From assembly GCF_030009775.1 (NCBI RefSeq), contig NZ_JASCTH010000004.1:62001-126000 (forward strand): a DNA stretch of 64,000 nt, written 5' to 3'. A model generated the notes under the pieces. That model saw only the letters and a list, made by a program, of their open reading frames with translations, ran no database searches and had not been told where the DNA came from. Source of the DNA: Actinoplanes sandaracinus. GTDB lineage: Bacteria > Actinomycetota > Actinomycetes > Mycobacteriales > Micromonosporaceae. The translations under genes were made by a program, and so were the position numbers. This document shows positions 45,374-59,457 of this stretch, in pieces; position 1 is the stretch's first letter; every line of letters begins with the position of its first letter.

Positions 45374-46036
45374 TCAGTCCTGGGGCTTCGCGGTGGACGG
45401 CTCTGTATCGGAAGACTCTGTACCGGGAGACTCTGTGCCGGGAGACTCTGTGCCGGCGGCTTGCACACTGCTCCACAGCGTGTCGTACCAGCGGTCGGGC
45501 GCGGCCGCCGGGGCAGGCGCCGCGGTGCTGCCGGCCCTCTCCTCGTCATACTCCACGACGACCAGCGGCGCCTCGCCGGGACGCACGTATTGCTGTCGTT
45601 CCCGGGCCTGGATGCGCAGGTACTCGGGATCGTTCCAGTTCTCCAGTTCCTTCGCCGCCTCGGCGATCCGCGCCCGCTGGTCGGCCGCCGCCTGTTTCAT
45701 CTCGGCGATCCGCGACTCCTGCTCCAGGTACACCCGCAGGGGGTACGTGTAGGCGAGCGCCAAGGTGATGAGGAGCGCGAACACGACGGTGGCCCGGCTG
45801 GTCAGTGCGCTCGGCCGGGGAGCGTCGGTGCGCTCGGCGGACGTGCCGCCACCGGAGGAGCCACCGGCGGCACGGCGGGCCGACGGCGCGCGGACCGGGC
45901 CGGTGTTCCTCGTGCGGGACGAGGCGACTCTGGCGCGGGCGGTGGTGTCCCTGGTGCGGACCGGGGCGGGGCGGCCACCGGCGCCGGTGCGGCGGCGGCT
46001 CGGGCCCTGACCGCTCGGCGTGCGGCGTTCCGTCAT
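45374..46036 (-). CDS. septum formation initiator (FtsB/DivIC) family protein
   Basis: 220 aa bitopic cell-division protein. Disordered basic Ser/Arg/Gly-rich N-terminus of about 80 residues, membrane helix (ATVVFALLITLALAYTYPL), a coiled coil (QESRIAEMKQAAADQRARIA), and the conserved NDPEYLRIQARERQQYVRPG motif. The C-terminal tail has a 5-residue TESPG repeat encoded by a 15-bp DNA repeat, likely length-variable. Downstream of eno, before DUF501. Confidence 0.92.
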   Translation of the reverse strand: MTERRTPSGQGPSRRRTGAGGRPAPVRTRDTTARARVASSRTRNTGPVRAPSARRAAGGSSGGGTSAERTDAPRPSALTSRATVVFALLITLALAYTYPLRVYLEQESRIAEMKQAAADQRARIAEAAKELENWNDPEYLRIQARERQQYVRPGEAPLVVVEYDEERAGSTAAPAPAAAPDRWYDTLWSSVQAAGTESPGTESPGTESSDTEPSTAKPQD

Positions 46037-46139
46037 CTCCGACCTCCCCCGCTAGCCGTCACCTGTCATGGCACCCGCCCCGAGAAATCTATGTCTCCCG
46101 GGACGGATACCACAAACTCGATGATCTGCCGTTACCAGG

Positions 46140-47438
<1,299 letters not shown>

Positions 47439-47594
47439 CTAACGTTTGTGCGTAAACAGTTTCGGTCCGCGACCCTGCGGGCCGACCACACCGCAGAGCG
47501 TATCGAGTCCGGCCATGACGCGTTCGCGCGGCCGGTGAACTCCCCCGCCGGATCGCCTCAAACCTGCGGCGTTCCTGCCGAACGTCTAGGCACT

Positions 47595-48275
47595 ATGACC
47601 AGTAGCCTGTTTCCTCCCGACGGGTCGCGCGTCGAGGTGGACATCGAGGGCCGAAACCTCCCGGAAGTCCGGGTCGTCCGGGTCACCGATACCACCGTGA
47701 CGCTGTCCCTGCCACTCGCGGACGCCGCCTTCACCACCGGGGCGGCGGTGACCACGCGCTGGCCGGCCGGCCCCAGAGGCCGCTTCGTCCAGCGCGGGGC
47801 CGTGTTGAAAGTCGACGAGAACCGGATCGACATCGCCCTCGCCGGCGAGCCGGCGATCGAGCAGTTGCGCAACTACGTGCGCGGCGGCGGCGGCGAGAGC
47901 ATCCACCTGGTCCGGGCCGGCGAGCCGCAGAGCGTCGGGCAGGTGCACGACATCAGCGAGCGCGCGGTGCGAGCCCACTTCGGCGACGTCGACCTGCGGC
48001 CCGGGGAGGAGATGCTGCTCCGGGTGGAACTCGACAACGAGGTCGTCGAGTTCCCGGCCATCGCGTACCGGGTCGCGCAGATCCGCCAGCAGGTGCCGGT
48101 CCGCGGGCCGCTGGTGACCGAGATGGTCGCGCTCTTCGAACAGGACGAGCGACAGGCGAAGATCATTCGGCGGTACGTGCTGCGCCTCCAGCTGATCGCC
48201 CGGCGCGAGGCCGCGGCCGTCACCGAGCTGGCGGACGACACTCTGGCCGAGGCCGCCGCCATGGCCGCTCGATAA
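47595..48275 (+). CDS. PilZ-domain protein
   Basis: 226 aa. An N-terminal beta domain resembling YcgR-N (SRVEVDIEGRNLPEVRVVRV) is followed by a PilZ domain with the c-di-GMP motifs RNYVR (RxxxR) and HDISERAV (D/NxSxxG/A). A long C-terminal helix (RQAKIIRRYVLRLQLIARRE) ends it. Likely a c-di-GMP effector responding to enzymes such as the GGDEF-EAL protein of this window; partner unknown. The ATG at 47595 is chosen because similarity starts there. Confidence 0.85.
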   Translation: MTSSLFPPDGSRVEVDIEGRNLPEVRVVRVTDTTVTLSLPLADAAFTTGAAVTTRWPAGPRGRFVQRGAVLKVDENRIDIALAGEPAIEQLRNYVRGGGGESIHLVRAGEPQSVGQVHDISERAVRAHFGDVDLRPGEEMLLRVELDNEVVEFPAIAYRVAQIRQQVPVRGPLVTEMVALFEQDERQAKIIRRYVLRLQLIARREAAAVTELADDTLAEAAAMAAR

Positions 48276-48297
48276 GCCGGGAGAAAACGCATTCGAG

Positions 48298-48340
48298 AAC
48301 CGGCCGGAAGACCTCATGAATGGAGGGCTCTCGGCCGGTT
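48298..48340 (+). terminator. PilZ gene terminator
   Basis: AACCGGCCG / CGGCCGGTT, 9-bp stem with a 25-nt loop, 22 bp after the stop. The remaining 130 bp to the next stop codon contain nothing recognisable. Confidence 0.65.
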
Positions 48341-48470
48341 GATCGTCGTACGATTCGCCCTCGCATCATCGACGTACGTCGCCGGACACCCGATTTGTGT
48401 GGAGCGCGCCGCATACGCCCTCTCCGCCGGTCCCGCTCCCCGGGCGGCCCGCGACGGGCGGCGAGGCGGG

Positions 48471-50087
48471 TCAGACGCCCAGCAGGGTGCGCAGGTGGCG
48501 CGGCGGCGGGGAGCCGTGGGCCAGCATCGCGTCGTGCCAGGCTTTCGGGGTGGCGCCGAACGGGCGGGCCGCCGCGATCGCCGCCACCTCGGTGTAACCG
48601 ACGAAATAGGTGGAGAGCTGGGTCGAGGTGAGCAGCGCCCGCCGCCACTTGCCGGCCGCCTCGCCCTCCTCCTGGAAGCCGCGGCCGGTCATCAGCGCCA
48701 TCGCCTCGGCCTCGGGCATGTCCTCGCAGTGGGTCAGCTGGTCGATGATGGCGTTGAGGCTCATCCGGAGCTGCATCTTGAGCTGCTGCACCCGGACCGG
48801 CGGGCCACCGAAGCCCAGGCCGGCCATCAGCTCCTCGGCGTAGACCGCCCAGCCCTCCACGAACGGGCCGGACAAGCCCAGCGAGCGCGCCCGGGTGGCG
48901 GCCCGGAACCGTCGTGAGTGGGCGATCTGCAGGAAGTGGCCGGGCATCGCCTCGTGGACGGTGAGATTGCGCAGCATCTCGTCGTTGTACTCGCGGTAGA
49001 AGCTGGCGATCCGCTCGGCCGGCCAGTCGGCGGGAGCGGGCGCGATGCAGTAGAACGTGGGCACGTCGGCGGTCTCCAGCGGGCCGGGCGGATCGCAGTA
49101 GGCCACCGCGACGCCCCGGGCGAACTCCGGCATCTCCTCGATGACGCACGGATCGTCCACCAGGGACACGATGTCGTGCCGGCGGACGAACTCGGTCGCC
49201 TCGTCCATGGTCACCTTGGCCAGCCCGACGATGGTGGTGTTGTCCGGGTGGCTCTCGGCGATGGAGGCGAGCGCGCGGCGCACGGTCTCGTCGGTGGCCG
49301 GGCCACCGGCCAGTTCGGAGGCGGCCGCCCGCAGGGCCCCGCCGACCCGGTCGAGGTTGTCCCAGGCCCGGGAGAGGATGTCGGCGGCCGGCAGCTCGGT
49401 GTCGAGGGTGTGCCAGAGCCGGGCCTCCCACAGGCGGCGGCCCAGACGCGGGTCGCGGCCGGGATCGTCACCCTCCAGCCGGGCCCGCAGCCAGCCGTCG
49501 AACTCGCCGAGGGCGGCCAGCGCGGCGGCGGCCGCCGGCTCCACGGTCGCGCGCATACCGGGCTCGCGGGCGAGCATGGCCGGAACCTCGTCACGGATCA
49601 GCCCGGCCGTGCCGGCGAACTGGCCGATCGCCGTCTCGGTGTGGATGCGGGGCACGTCACGCAGCACCGCGCGGGCGGTGGCGAGGGCGTCGGGGATCGC
49701 GGCGAGCCGGCCTGCGAGGCTGCCCAGGCGCTCGTCGAGCGGCGCGAACGGGCGGGCGATCAGGCCGTGCAGCAGTGGGCCGGGATTGTGCTCCAGCGGG
49801 TTCCACTCGTGCTCGCGGACCTCGGTCAGCTCGAACAGCGCCCGCTCCACCTGGGCGGTCAGGATCGCGTGGTCGACCTGGTCCTCGGGGGCGAGACCGT
49901 CGGGGTCGACGCCGGTGAGCGTGTCGGCGGCGTCGCGCAGCATCGCGGCCCGGCCGGACACACCGGACGTGGAGTGGTCGGGAAGGCGGTCGTCGAAGCG
50001 GTGGTCACCCGCGTACGACGCGGTCGTGGGGTCGCTCTCCAGGAGAGCGTCGACGATCCGTTCGGCAAGCGGTACGAACTCCGGCAT
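48471..50087 (-). CDS. DUF885 protein, peptidase-like
   Basis: 538 aa. The metalloprotease-like motif VHEAMPGHFLQIAH (HExxxGH form) and EGWAVYAEELM mark DUF885, a family related to M32/thimet-type zincin folds; no signal peptide, so probably cytoplasmic. The substrate is not known. Single gene with GGTTCA region upstream and no clear Shine-Dalgarno. Confidence 0.9.
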   Translation of the reverse strand: MPEFVPLAERIVDALLESDPTTASYAGDHRFDDRLPDHSTSGVSGRAAMLRDAADTLTGVDPDGLAPEDQVDHAILTAQVERALFELTEVREHEWNPLEHNPGPLLHGLIARPFAPLDERLGSLAGRLAAIPDALATARAVLRDVPRIHTETAIGQFAGTAGLIRDEVPAMLAREPGMRATVEPAAAAALAALGEFDGWLRARLEGDDPGRDPRLGRRLWEARLWHTLDTELPAADILSRAWDNLDRVGGALRAAASELAGGPATDETVRRALASIAESHPDNTTIVGLAKVTMDEATEFVRRHDIVSLVDDPCVIEEMPEFARGVAVAYCDPPGPLETADVPTFYCIAPAPADWPAERIASFYREYNDEMLRNLTVHEAMPGHFLQIAHSRRFRAATRARSLGLSGPFVEGWAVYAEELMAGLGFGGPPVRVQQLKMQLRMSLNAIIDQLTHCEDMPEAEAMALMTGRGFQEEGEAAGKWRRALLTSTQLSTYFVGYTEVAAIAAARPFGATPKAWHDAMLAHGSPPPRHLRTLLGV

Positions 50088-50169
50088 GCCGTGAACCTAC
50101 TGAACCTTTTTCAACCCCGCATGGGGAGTGGCCACCCGATCCGCTGATCGGTACCGGACCGCCCTCTCG

Positions 50170-51153
50170 TCATCGGGCGGGAGGTTCACCCGGAGCACCG
50201 GTGATGCGGGCGTCTTCCGCCGCCCGCACCGTTTCGGCGAAACTCAGCGCGGCCGCCCGCAGTTCCGCCTCGGCGTCGAGGCCCGCGGCCCGGGCCTCGG
50301 CGACCACCCGCAGCAGCAGGCCTCCGAGGTCGTCGCCTACCGGCAGGGGCACGTCGATCCCGCCCCGCTCGATCCGGTGCAGGATCTTCGCGGCCAGCGC
50401 GAGCGCGGGCTGGCTGAGCGCGATCCCGTCCAGCACGGAGTCGCGCGCCTTCTCCTCCCGCTTGATCCGCTCCCAGTTGGCGGTGATCTCCTCCAGGTCC
50501 GCGACCCGCTCGCCGGCGAAGACGTGCGGATTGCGCCGGATCATCTTGTCGACCAGGCCGGCGGCCACGTCGTCGATGCTCCACCGGTCGCTCTCCTCGC
50601 GCTCCTCGGCGAGCCGGGCGTGCAGCACCACCTGCAGCAGCACGTCACCGAGTTCCTCGCGGAGCGCGTCGGTGTCACCGCCGGTGATCGCGTCGTACGC
50701 CTCGTAGCTCTCCTCCAGCAGGTAGGGGGCGAGCGTCCGGTGGGTCTGCTCCCGTTTCCACGGGTCGCCGCCGGGCGAGACGAGCCGGTCCATCACCGCC
50801 ACCGCGTCGAGCAGGCGGGCGCCGGGCGGGTCCCACGACCCGTACATCAGCTCCAGCTCGGCCAGGCCGGGCTCGCGGGCCAGGCGCAGGCCGAGCTGGC
50901 GGGCGAAGGACTGGTCTCCGTCGGGGCCGGCGAGCCAGACCGCGGCCGGCTGCCCGGCGATCGCGTCGAGGAACCCCTGCGCGTCGGTGTCCAGGATGGT
51001 CACCGGGACACCGGTCACCCGCAGCGCCTGGGTCTGGTTGTTCTCCGCGACGGCGAAGACGGGGTACGCCCGGACGGCGTCCCACGCCTCGGCGGTCAGC
51101 AGCCCCGCCGGCAGCCGGGGCGAGGTGACGAGAAGGACGATCCTGGTGCTCAA
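50170..51153 (-). CDS. mazG: nucleoside triphosphate pyrophosphohydrolase MazG
   Basis: 327 aa. An N-terminal Rossmann-like module (RIVLLVTSPRLPAGLL) precedes the MazG fold with EESYEAYDAITGGD, LREELGDVLLQVVLHA and NPHVFAGERV (metal-binding Glu/Asp), as in mycobacterial MazG. It hydrolyses canonical or damaged NTPs. The TTG start overlaps the TGA of the SurA-like gene (TTGA), so translation is coupled. Confidence 0.92.
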   Translation of the reverse strand: MSTRIVLLVTSPRLPAGLLTAEAWDAVRAYPVFAVAENNQTQALRVTGVPVTILDTDAQGFLDAIAGQPAAVWLAGPDGDQSFARQLGLRLAREPGLAELELMYGSWDPPGARLLDAVAVMDRLVSPGGDPWKREQTHRTLAPYLLEESYEAYDAITGGDTDALREELGDVLLQVVLHARLAEEREESDRWSIDDVAAGLVDKMIRRNPHVFAGERVADLEEITANWERIKREEKARDSVLDGIALSQPALALAAKILHRIERGGIDVPLPVGDDLGGLLLRVVAEARAAGLDAEAELRAAALSFAETVRAAEDARITGAPGEPPAR

Positions 51154-51968
51154 GAGACGTCGGCCACCGGAACCGACTGGTCGTCGCCGAAGTCGGTGGT
51201 GAGCAGGTGCAGGGTGGCGGTCTCGGTCTGGGTGCCGAGCACGCTCACCTCGAAGGGGTGGTAGCGCGGATTGACCTTGACCCGCAGGTCCGCGGCTGCC
51301 GTCTGGACCGCGTCGCGGATCAGCCCCGCGGCGGCGACCGCCTGCTGGTTCTGCGGCGACAGCGCGGCCTTCCATGCGGTGTAGTCCTGGCCGGGCGCGA
51401 CGCCACCGGCGGCGGCCAGTTTGTCGTAGACGCGGCGCACATCCGCGTCGGCCGGCGCCGCGGCGGACGCGCCGACCGACTGCATCAGCGACCGGTAGAA
51501 GTACACGTTCTCGACGGAGAGGCGCACGTACGCGGAGTCGGTGGGCAGTTTCGCCTCGGCGGCGGCTTCGGCGTACGGCACATCGGCGGGCAGGTTTACC
51601 CGGCGCTGCTCCGCGACGCGCTCGTAGAGCTCGTGAGTGACCAGCGCGTGCACGATGTCGGCCCGGCTGAACGGCATCCGCACCGGTTTCGCCGTGATGG
51701 TGGGCGCCGGCTTGACCTTCTCACCGGCCTGCCGGGCCTTCTCCTCCTTGTCGCGCTGCGCCGTTTCGGCGGCCGCCGCTTCGGCACGCGCCTGGGTGGT
51801 CAGGGCGTCGTGCGCCTCGTCCCAGATCTCCTGGACCTCGCGCTCGGAGACCTGTCCGGCGGCACCGAGATAGGCGGCCACGGACGGCTCCGAGCGGCAG
51901 GCGGAGAGTCCTCCGACGGCGAGGGACGCGGCGACAACGGTGGAGGCGAGTCGGCGAGCACGCAGCAT
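51150..51968 (-). CDS. SurA-N-like lipoprotein
   Basis: 272 aa with a lipoprotein signal (MLRARRLASTVVAASLAVGG, lipobox LSAC). The body is a helical SurA-N/trigger-factor-like chaperone region with a charged insert (EKARQAGEKVKP). No peptidyl-prolyl isomerase domain is visible. Probably a surface folding factor. Lies between mfd and mazG. Confidence 0.8.
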   Translation of the reverse strand: MLRARRLASTVVAASLAVGGLSACRSEPSVAAYLGAAGQVSEREVQEIWDEAHDALTTQARAEAAAAETAQRDKEEKARQAGEKVKPAPTITAKPVRMPFSRADIVHALVTHELYERVAEQRRVNLPADVPYAEAAAEAKLPTDSAYVRLSVENVYFYRSLMQSVGASAAAPADADVRRVYDKLAAAGGVAPGQDYTAWKAALSPQNQQAVAAAGLIRDAVQTAAADLRVKVNPRYHPFEVSVLGTQTETATLHLLTTDFGDDQSVPVADVS

Positions 51969-52025
51969 GGTCAACACTCTCTCACGCGCATTGTGATCTG
52001 CGTCGCCCCGCCCCCACACCGTTTC

Positions 52026-55637
<3,612 letters not shown>

Positions 55638-55842
55638 GACGAGTGACCCCCCGAGGGCACGACGAACGACCCCGGACCGGAAGAAGGGCGGGGGTGTGCC
55701 ACCAGCTTAGTCCGACACACCGACAGATCCCGTACCCGCGCGGATTCCAACGTCGAGCCTTATCGCACAGCATGTCCGACATGCGGGCGGAGCCGCCGTG
55801 GAAGAGTGCCCGAACGTTGCACGGCAATCTGGGGGAGGCAAC

Positions 55843-57624
55843 GTGCGGATCCTGCTGCTCTGCTCGGCGTTCAACGGCCTGAGCCAGCGCGTCTGGTGCG
55901 CTCTGCGCGATGCCGGGCACGACATCGGGGTGCTGCTGGCGACGAGCGAGCAAGACATGATCGACGGGGTGCGGGCGGCCGGCCCGGACCTCGTGGTCGG
56001 CCCGTTCCTCAAAGATCGCGTCCCGGCCGAGGTCTGGCAGCGCTGGCGCACGATCATCCTGCATCCCGGCCCGGTCGGCGACCGCGGACCGTCCTCTCTG
56101 GATTGGGCGATCACCGACGGCATGCGCACCTGGGGCGTGACCGCGCTGCAGGCGGTGCGGGAACTGGACGCCGGACCGATCTGGGCCACCCGCACCTTCG
56201 GGATGCCGGCCGCGCCACCCCGCAAGTCGGCCCTCTACGCCGGCCCGGTCGCCGACGCCGTGCTGGAGTGCGTCTTCGAGGTCGTGGCGAAGGCCGCCGA
56301 CCCCGGATTCGTCCCGACGCCGGCCGACGACGCGCCGACCGCCACGCCCGGGGCCCGGCTCCGGCCGCGGATGCGGCAGGCCGACCGGTCCTTCGACTGG
56401 GCCGAACCGACCGAGACCATCCTGCGGCGCATCCGGGCCGCGGACGGCACGCCCGGCGTGCGCACCGAGGTGGGCGGGCTCACCGTGTACGCCTACGACG
56501 CGCACCCCGGCCTCGCCCGCGGCGACCGGCCCGGCACGATCCTGAGCCGCCGGCAGGGCGCCGTGCTCGTGACGACCGGGGACGGCAGCCTGTGGATCGG
56601 GCACCTGCGGCCCGCCGCCGAGGGCGGGATCAAGCTGCCGGCCACCACCGCGCTCGGCCGCCGGCTGCACGGCGTGCCGCACTCACCGGTCGCGGCGGAG
56701 GCCGAACCGGAGGCGCCGGGCGCCTACCGGCAGATCCGGTACCGGCGCACCGGGGCGGTGGGCTGGCTGCACTTCGACTTCTACAACGGCGCGATGGCGG
56801 CCGGGCACTCACGGCGGCTGCTGGCCGCGCTGCGCCACGGGGTCGCCCAGGACACCCGGGTGCTGGTGCTGCGCGGCGGCACCGAGGCGTTCAGCAACGG
56901 CATCCACCTCAACGTCATCGACGCGGCGCCCGATCCGGCGGCGGCCGGCTGGGCCGCGATCCGGGCGATCAACCAGGTGTGCCGGGAGATCATCACCTGC
57001 ACCCGGCAGGTGATCGTGGCGGCGTACGCGGGCAGCGCCGGAGCCGGTGGGGCGATGCTCGGCCTGGGCGCGGACATCGTCGCCGCCCGGGACGGGATCG
57101 TGCTCAACCCGTACTACGACATCGGCCTGTTCGGGTCGGAGTTGCACACCTACACGCTGCCCCGGCGGGTAGGCGCCGACCACGCGCAGCGGCTGATCGA
57201 CGACAGACTGCCGGTGAGCAGCGCGCACGCGGCCCGGATCGGCCTGGTGGACGAGGTCGGGCCACGACATCCGGAAGCGTACGCCCAGTGGCTCGCGGCC
57301 CTGGCCGAGCACCACAGCGACGTGCGGACCGCACGCAAGCGGCGCGCGGCGAAGGCGAGGCGGCTCGCCGCCGAGCGGATCCCCCTCGAGGTGTACGAGA
57401 CACGCGAGCTCGCCGAGATGAGCCGCGATCTCTGGACCGACCGATCCGGGTTCGCGATCGCCCGCCACGCGTTCGTCCACAAGGTGCGGCCCGCCGGCAC
57501 GCCGAGGCGCCTGCTGCCGGCCGCCGACTCCGGCCCGGCGGTGACCGGACGGATCCGCGCCGGCAACGCGGCGCCCGCCGACCGGCTCACCACGTTGCGT
57601 CCCGCCGTCCCGGTGACGGCCTGA
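55843..57624 (+). CDS. HypX-like protein (formyl-transfer domain plus enoyl-CoA hydratase domain)
   Basis: 593 aa. The N-terminal formyltransferase-like half has LHPGPVGDRGPSSLDWAI, as in HypX (N10-formyl-THF site). The C-terminal crotonase half has SNGIHLNVIDAA, AGSAGAGGAMLGLGAD and VLNPYYDIGLFGSELHTYTL followed by PRRVG, again the HypX pattern. HypX makes CO from formyl-THF for the active site of O2-tolerant [NiFe]-hydrogenases. No hydrogenase genes are in this window. GTG start with GGGGGAGG. The stop is 3 nt from the cslA ATG, implying co-translation with a polysaccharide gene. Confidence 0.85.
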   Translation: MRILLLCSAFNGLSQRVWCALRDAGHDIGVLLATSEQDMIDGVRAAGPDLVVGPFLKDRVPAEVWQRWRTIILHPGPVGDRGPSSLDWAITDGMRTWGVTALQAVRELDAGPIWATRTFGMPAAPPRKSALYAGPVADAVLECVFEVVAKAADPGFVPTPADDAPTATPGARLRPRMRQADRSFDWAEPTETILRRIRAADGTPGVRTEVGGLTVYAYDAHPGLARGDRPGTILSRRQGAVLVTTGDGSLWIGHLRPAAEGGIKLPATTALGRRLHGVPHSPVAAEAEPEAPGAYRQIRYRRTGAVGWLHFDFYNGAMAAGHSRRLLAALRHGVAQDTRVLVLRGGTEAFSNGIHLNVIDAAPDPAAAGWAAIRAINQVCREIITCTRQVIVAAYAGSAGAGGAMLGLGADIVAARDGIVLNPYYDIGLFGSELHTYTLPRRVGADHAQRLIDDRLPVSSAHAARIGLVDEVGPRHPEAYAQWLAALAEHHSDVRTARKRRAAKARRLAAERIPLEVYETRELAEMSRDLWTDRSGFAIARHAFVHKVRPAGTPRRLLPAADSGPAVTGRIRAGNAAPADRLTTLRPAVPVTA

Positions 57625-57627
57625 CCG

Positions 57628-59457
57628 ATGAGCATCCTGCACACCCCCGACCCGGGGGCGACCCAGCCTGTCCGCTCCGAGCCCGCTCACGATCAGTCGA
57701 TTCCCGCGCAGCGGCCGCCCGCCGGCCGTGCGCCGATGCCGAGCGACCTGCTCGGCAGCACTCTCATGCTCCCCCGGCAGTACGACTACAGCGCGTACAG
57801 CGTGCTGGCCGGCCCGGCCGACCAGGCGCCGGAGGACGGCCCCTACCGGGTGCGGATGCGGCGGATGGCCCGCCGGCGTCCGATCCGGACACTGCTGATC
57901 ACACTGTTCGCCTTCGCCTTCGAGAGCACGTTCTTCGGCTGGCTGGTCACCTCGATCGAGATGCCGGACCAGCGGTTGCACACGATCCTCTACCTGGCCA
58001 CCGGCTTCATGATCGTGGCGACCGCCGCGATCGAACTGTTCCGGCTGGTCAACGTGGTGACGTTGTGCCTGGCGACGTTCTGGGCGCGGGACCCGCAGCC
58101 GGTGGTGCCGGACACCTCGCTCCGGGTCGCGTTCCTCACCACGATCGTCCCCGGCAAGGAGCCGGTCGAGATGGTGGAGAAGACGCTGCGCGCCGCCCGG
58201 AAGGTCCGTTACGCCGGGCACTACGACGTGTGGCTGCTCGACGAGGGCGACGACCCGGTGGTCAAGCTGATGTGCCGGCGGCTCGGCGTGAAGCACTTCA
58301 CCCGCCGCGGCGTCGAGGAGTTCAACACCGCGCGTGGCCGGTACAAGACGAAAACCAAGCACGGCAACTACAACTCGTGGCTGACCGCGCACGGCGACGC
58401 GTACGACGTGTTCGTCTCGGTCGATCCGGATCACGTCCCGGCGCCGAACCTGTGCGAGCGGCTGCTCGGCTATTTCCGTGACGCCGATGTCGCGTTCGTC
58501 GTCGGGCCGCAGATCTACGGCAACTACGACAACCGGGTGACCCGCTGGGCCGAGTCGCAGCAGTACCTGTTCCACTCGCTGCTGCAGCGGGCCGGCAACC
58601 GGCGCGGCATCGCCATGCTGGTCGGCACCAACAACGCGGTCCGCATCTCCGCGCTCCAGCAGATCGGCGGCCTCCAGGACTCGATCACCGAGGACATGGC
58701 CACCAGCCTGGAACTGCACGCCACCCGCAATCCCGCGACCGGCCGCCGCTGGGCCTCGGTCTACACGCCTGATGTGCTGGCCGTCGGTGAGGGCCCGTCG
58801 TCCTGGACCGACTTCTTCACACAGCAGCACCGCTGGTCGCGCGGCACCGACGAGGTGGTGGTGCGCCGCTTCGCCGCGATGCTGTGGCGGCTCGGCCCGG
58901 CCCGGGCGCTGCACTACGGGCTGCTGGTGTCGTACTACCCGCTGACCGCGGCGGCGTGGCTGCTCGGCGCGGTGAACGCGGCCTGTTTCCTGCTGCTCGG
59001 CGCGAAGGGCGTACAGGTGCCGGGTGAGGTCTGGCTGATGCTCTATGTGGACGCCGCGCTGTTCCAGGTCGGGCTCTACCTGTTCAACCGGCGGCACAAC
59101 GTCAGCCCGCACGAGAAGTCCGGGTCGTCGGGGCTGGCCGGGATGCTCGCGTCCACGCTCTGCACCCCGGTGTACGTGTCCTCGTTCCTGTCGGCGGTGC
59201 TGCGCCGGAACACCGGTTTCGTGGTGACCCCGAAGGGCGACTCGACCAGCCCGGACCGGTTCGCCACGTTCGCGCCCGGTCTGCGCTGGGCCGCCCTCTA
59301 CGCCGTGCTGCTGGCCGTCGCGCCGTTCGTCGGCAACGTCGACCCGGCCATGTACGCCTGGCCCGCCGTCAACCTCGCCATCTGTCTCACCCCGGTCGTG
59401 CTGTGGCTCAGCGCGCGCAAGAGCACGAAGAGCAAGAAGAAGGAGTCGCCGGTATGA
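57628..59457 (+). CDS. cslA: family 2 glycosyltransferase, cellulose synthase-like (CslA)
   Basis: 609 aa membrane GT2. Two N-terminal helices (LLITLFAFAFESTFFGWL, ILYLATGFMIVATAAIEL), a cytoplasmic catalytic domain with DEGDD, the DxD in VSVDPDHVP, TED, and the QQHRW motif (FFTQQHRWSRG), then four or more C-terminal helices. In Streptomyces CslA makes a beta-glucan at hyphal tips with GlxA. Its stop overlaps the glxA ATG. Confidence 0.93.
   Translation: MSILHTPDPGATQPVRSEPAHDQSIPAQRPPAGRAPMPSDLLGSTLMLPRQYDYSAYSVLAGPADQAPEDGPYRVRMRRMARRRPIRTLLITLFAFAFESTFFGWLVTSIEMPDQRLHTILYLATGFMIVATAAIELFRLVNVVTLCLATFWARDPQPVVPDTSLRVAFLTTIVPGKEPVEMVEKTLRAARKVRYAGHYDVWLLDEGDDPVVKLMCRRLGVKHFTRRGVEEFNTARGRYKTKTKHGNYNSWLTAHGDAYDVFVSVDPDHVPAPNLCERLLGYFRDADVAFVVGPQIYGNYDNRVTRWAESQQYLFHSLLQRAGNRRGIAMLVGTNNAVRISALQQIGGLQDSITEDMATSLELHATRNPATGRRWASVYTPDVLAVGEGPSSWTDFFTQQHRWSRGTDEVVVRRFAAMLWRLGPARALHYGLLVSYYPLTAAAWLLGAVNAACFLLLGAKGVQVPGEVWLMLYVDAALFQVGLYLFNRRHNVSPHEKSGSSGLAGMLASTLCTPVYVSSFLSAVLRRNTGFVVTPKGDSTSPDRFATFAPGLRWAALYAVLLAVAPFVGNVDPAMYAWPAVNLAICLTPVVLWLSARKSTKSKKKESPV

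Noticed and set aside
48341..48400. CGTACG...CGTACG dyad after the PilZ terminator
   Set aside because: Only a 6-bp self-palindromic word occurring twice; expected by chance.
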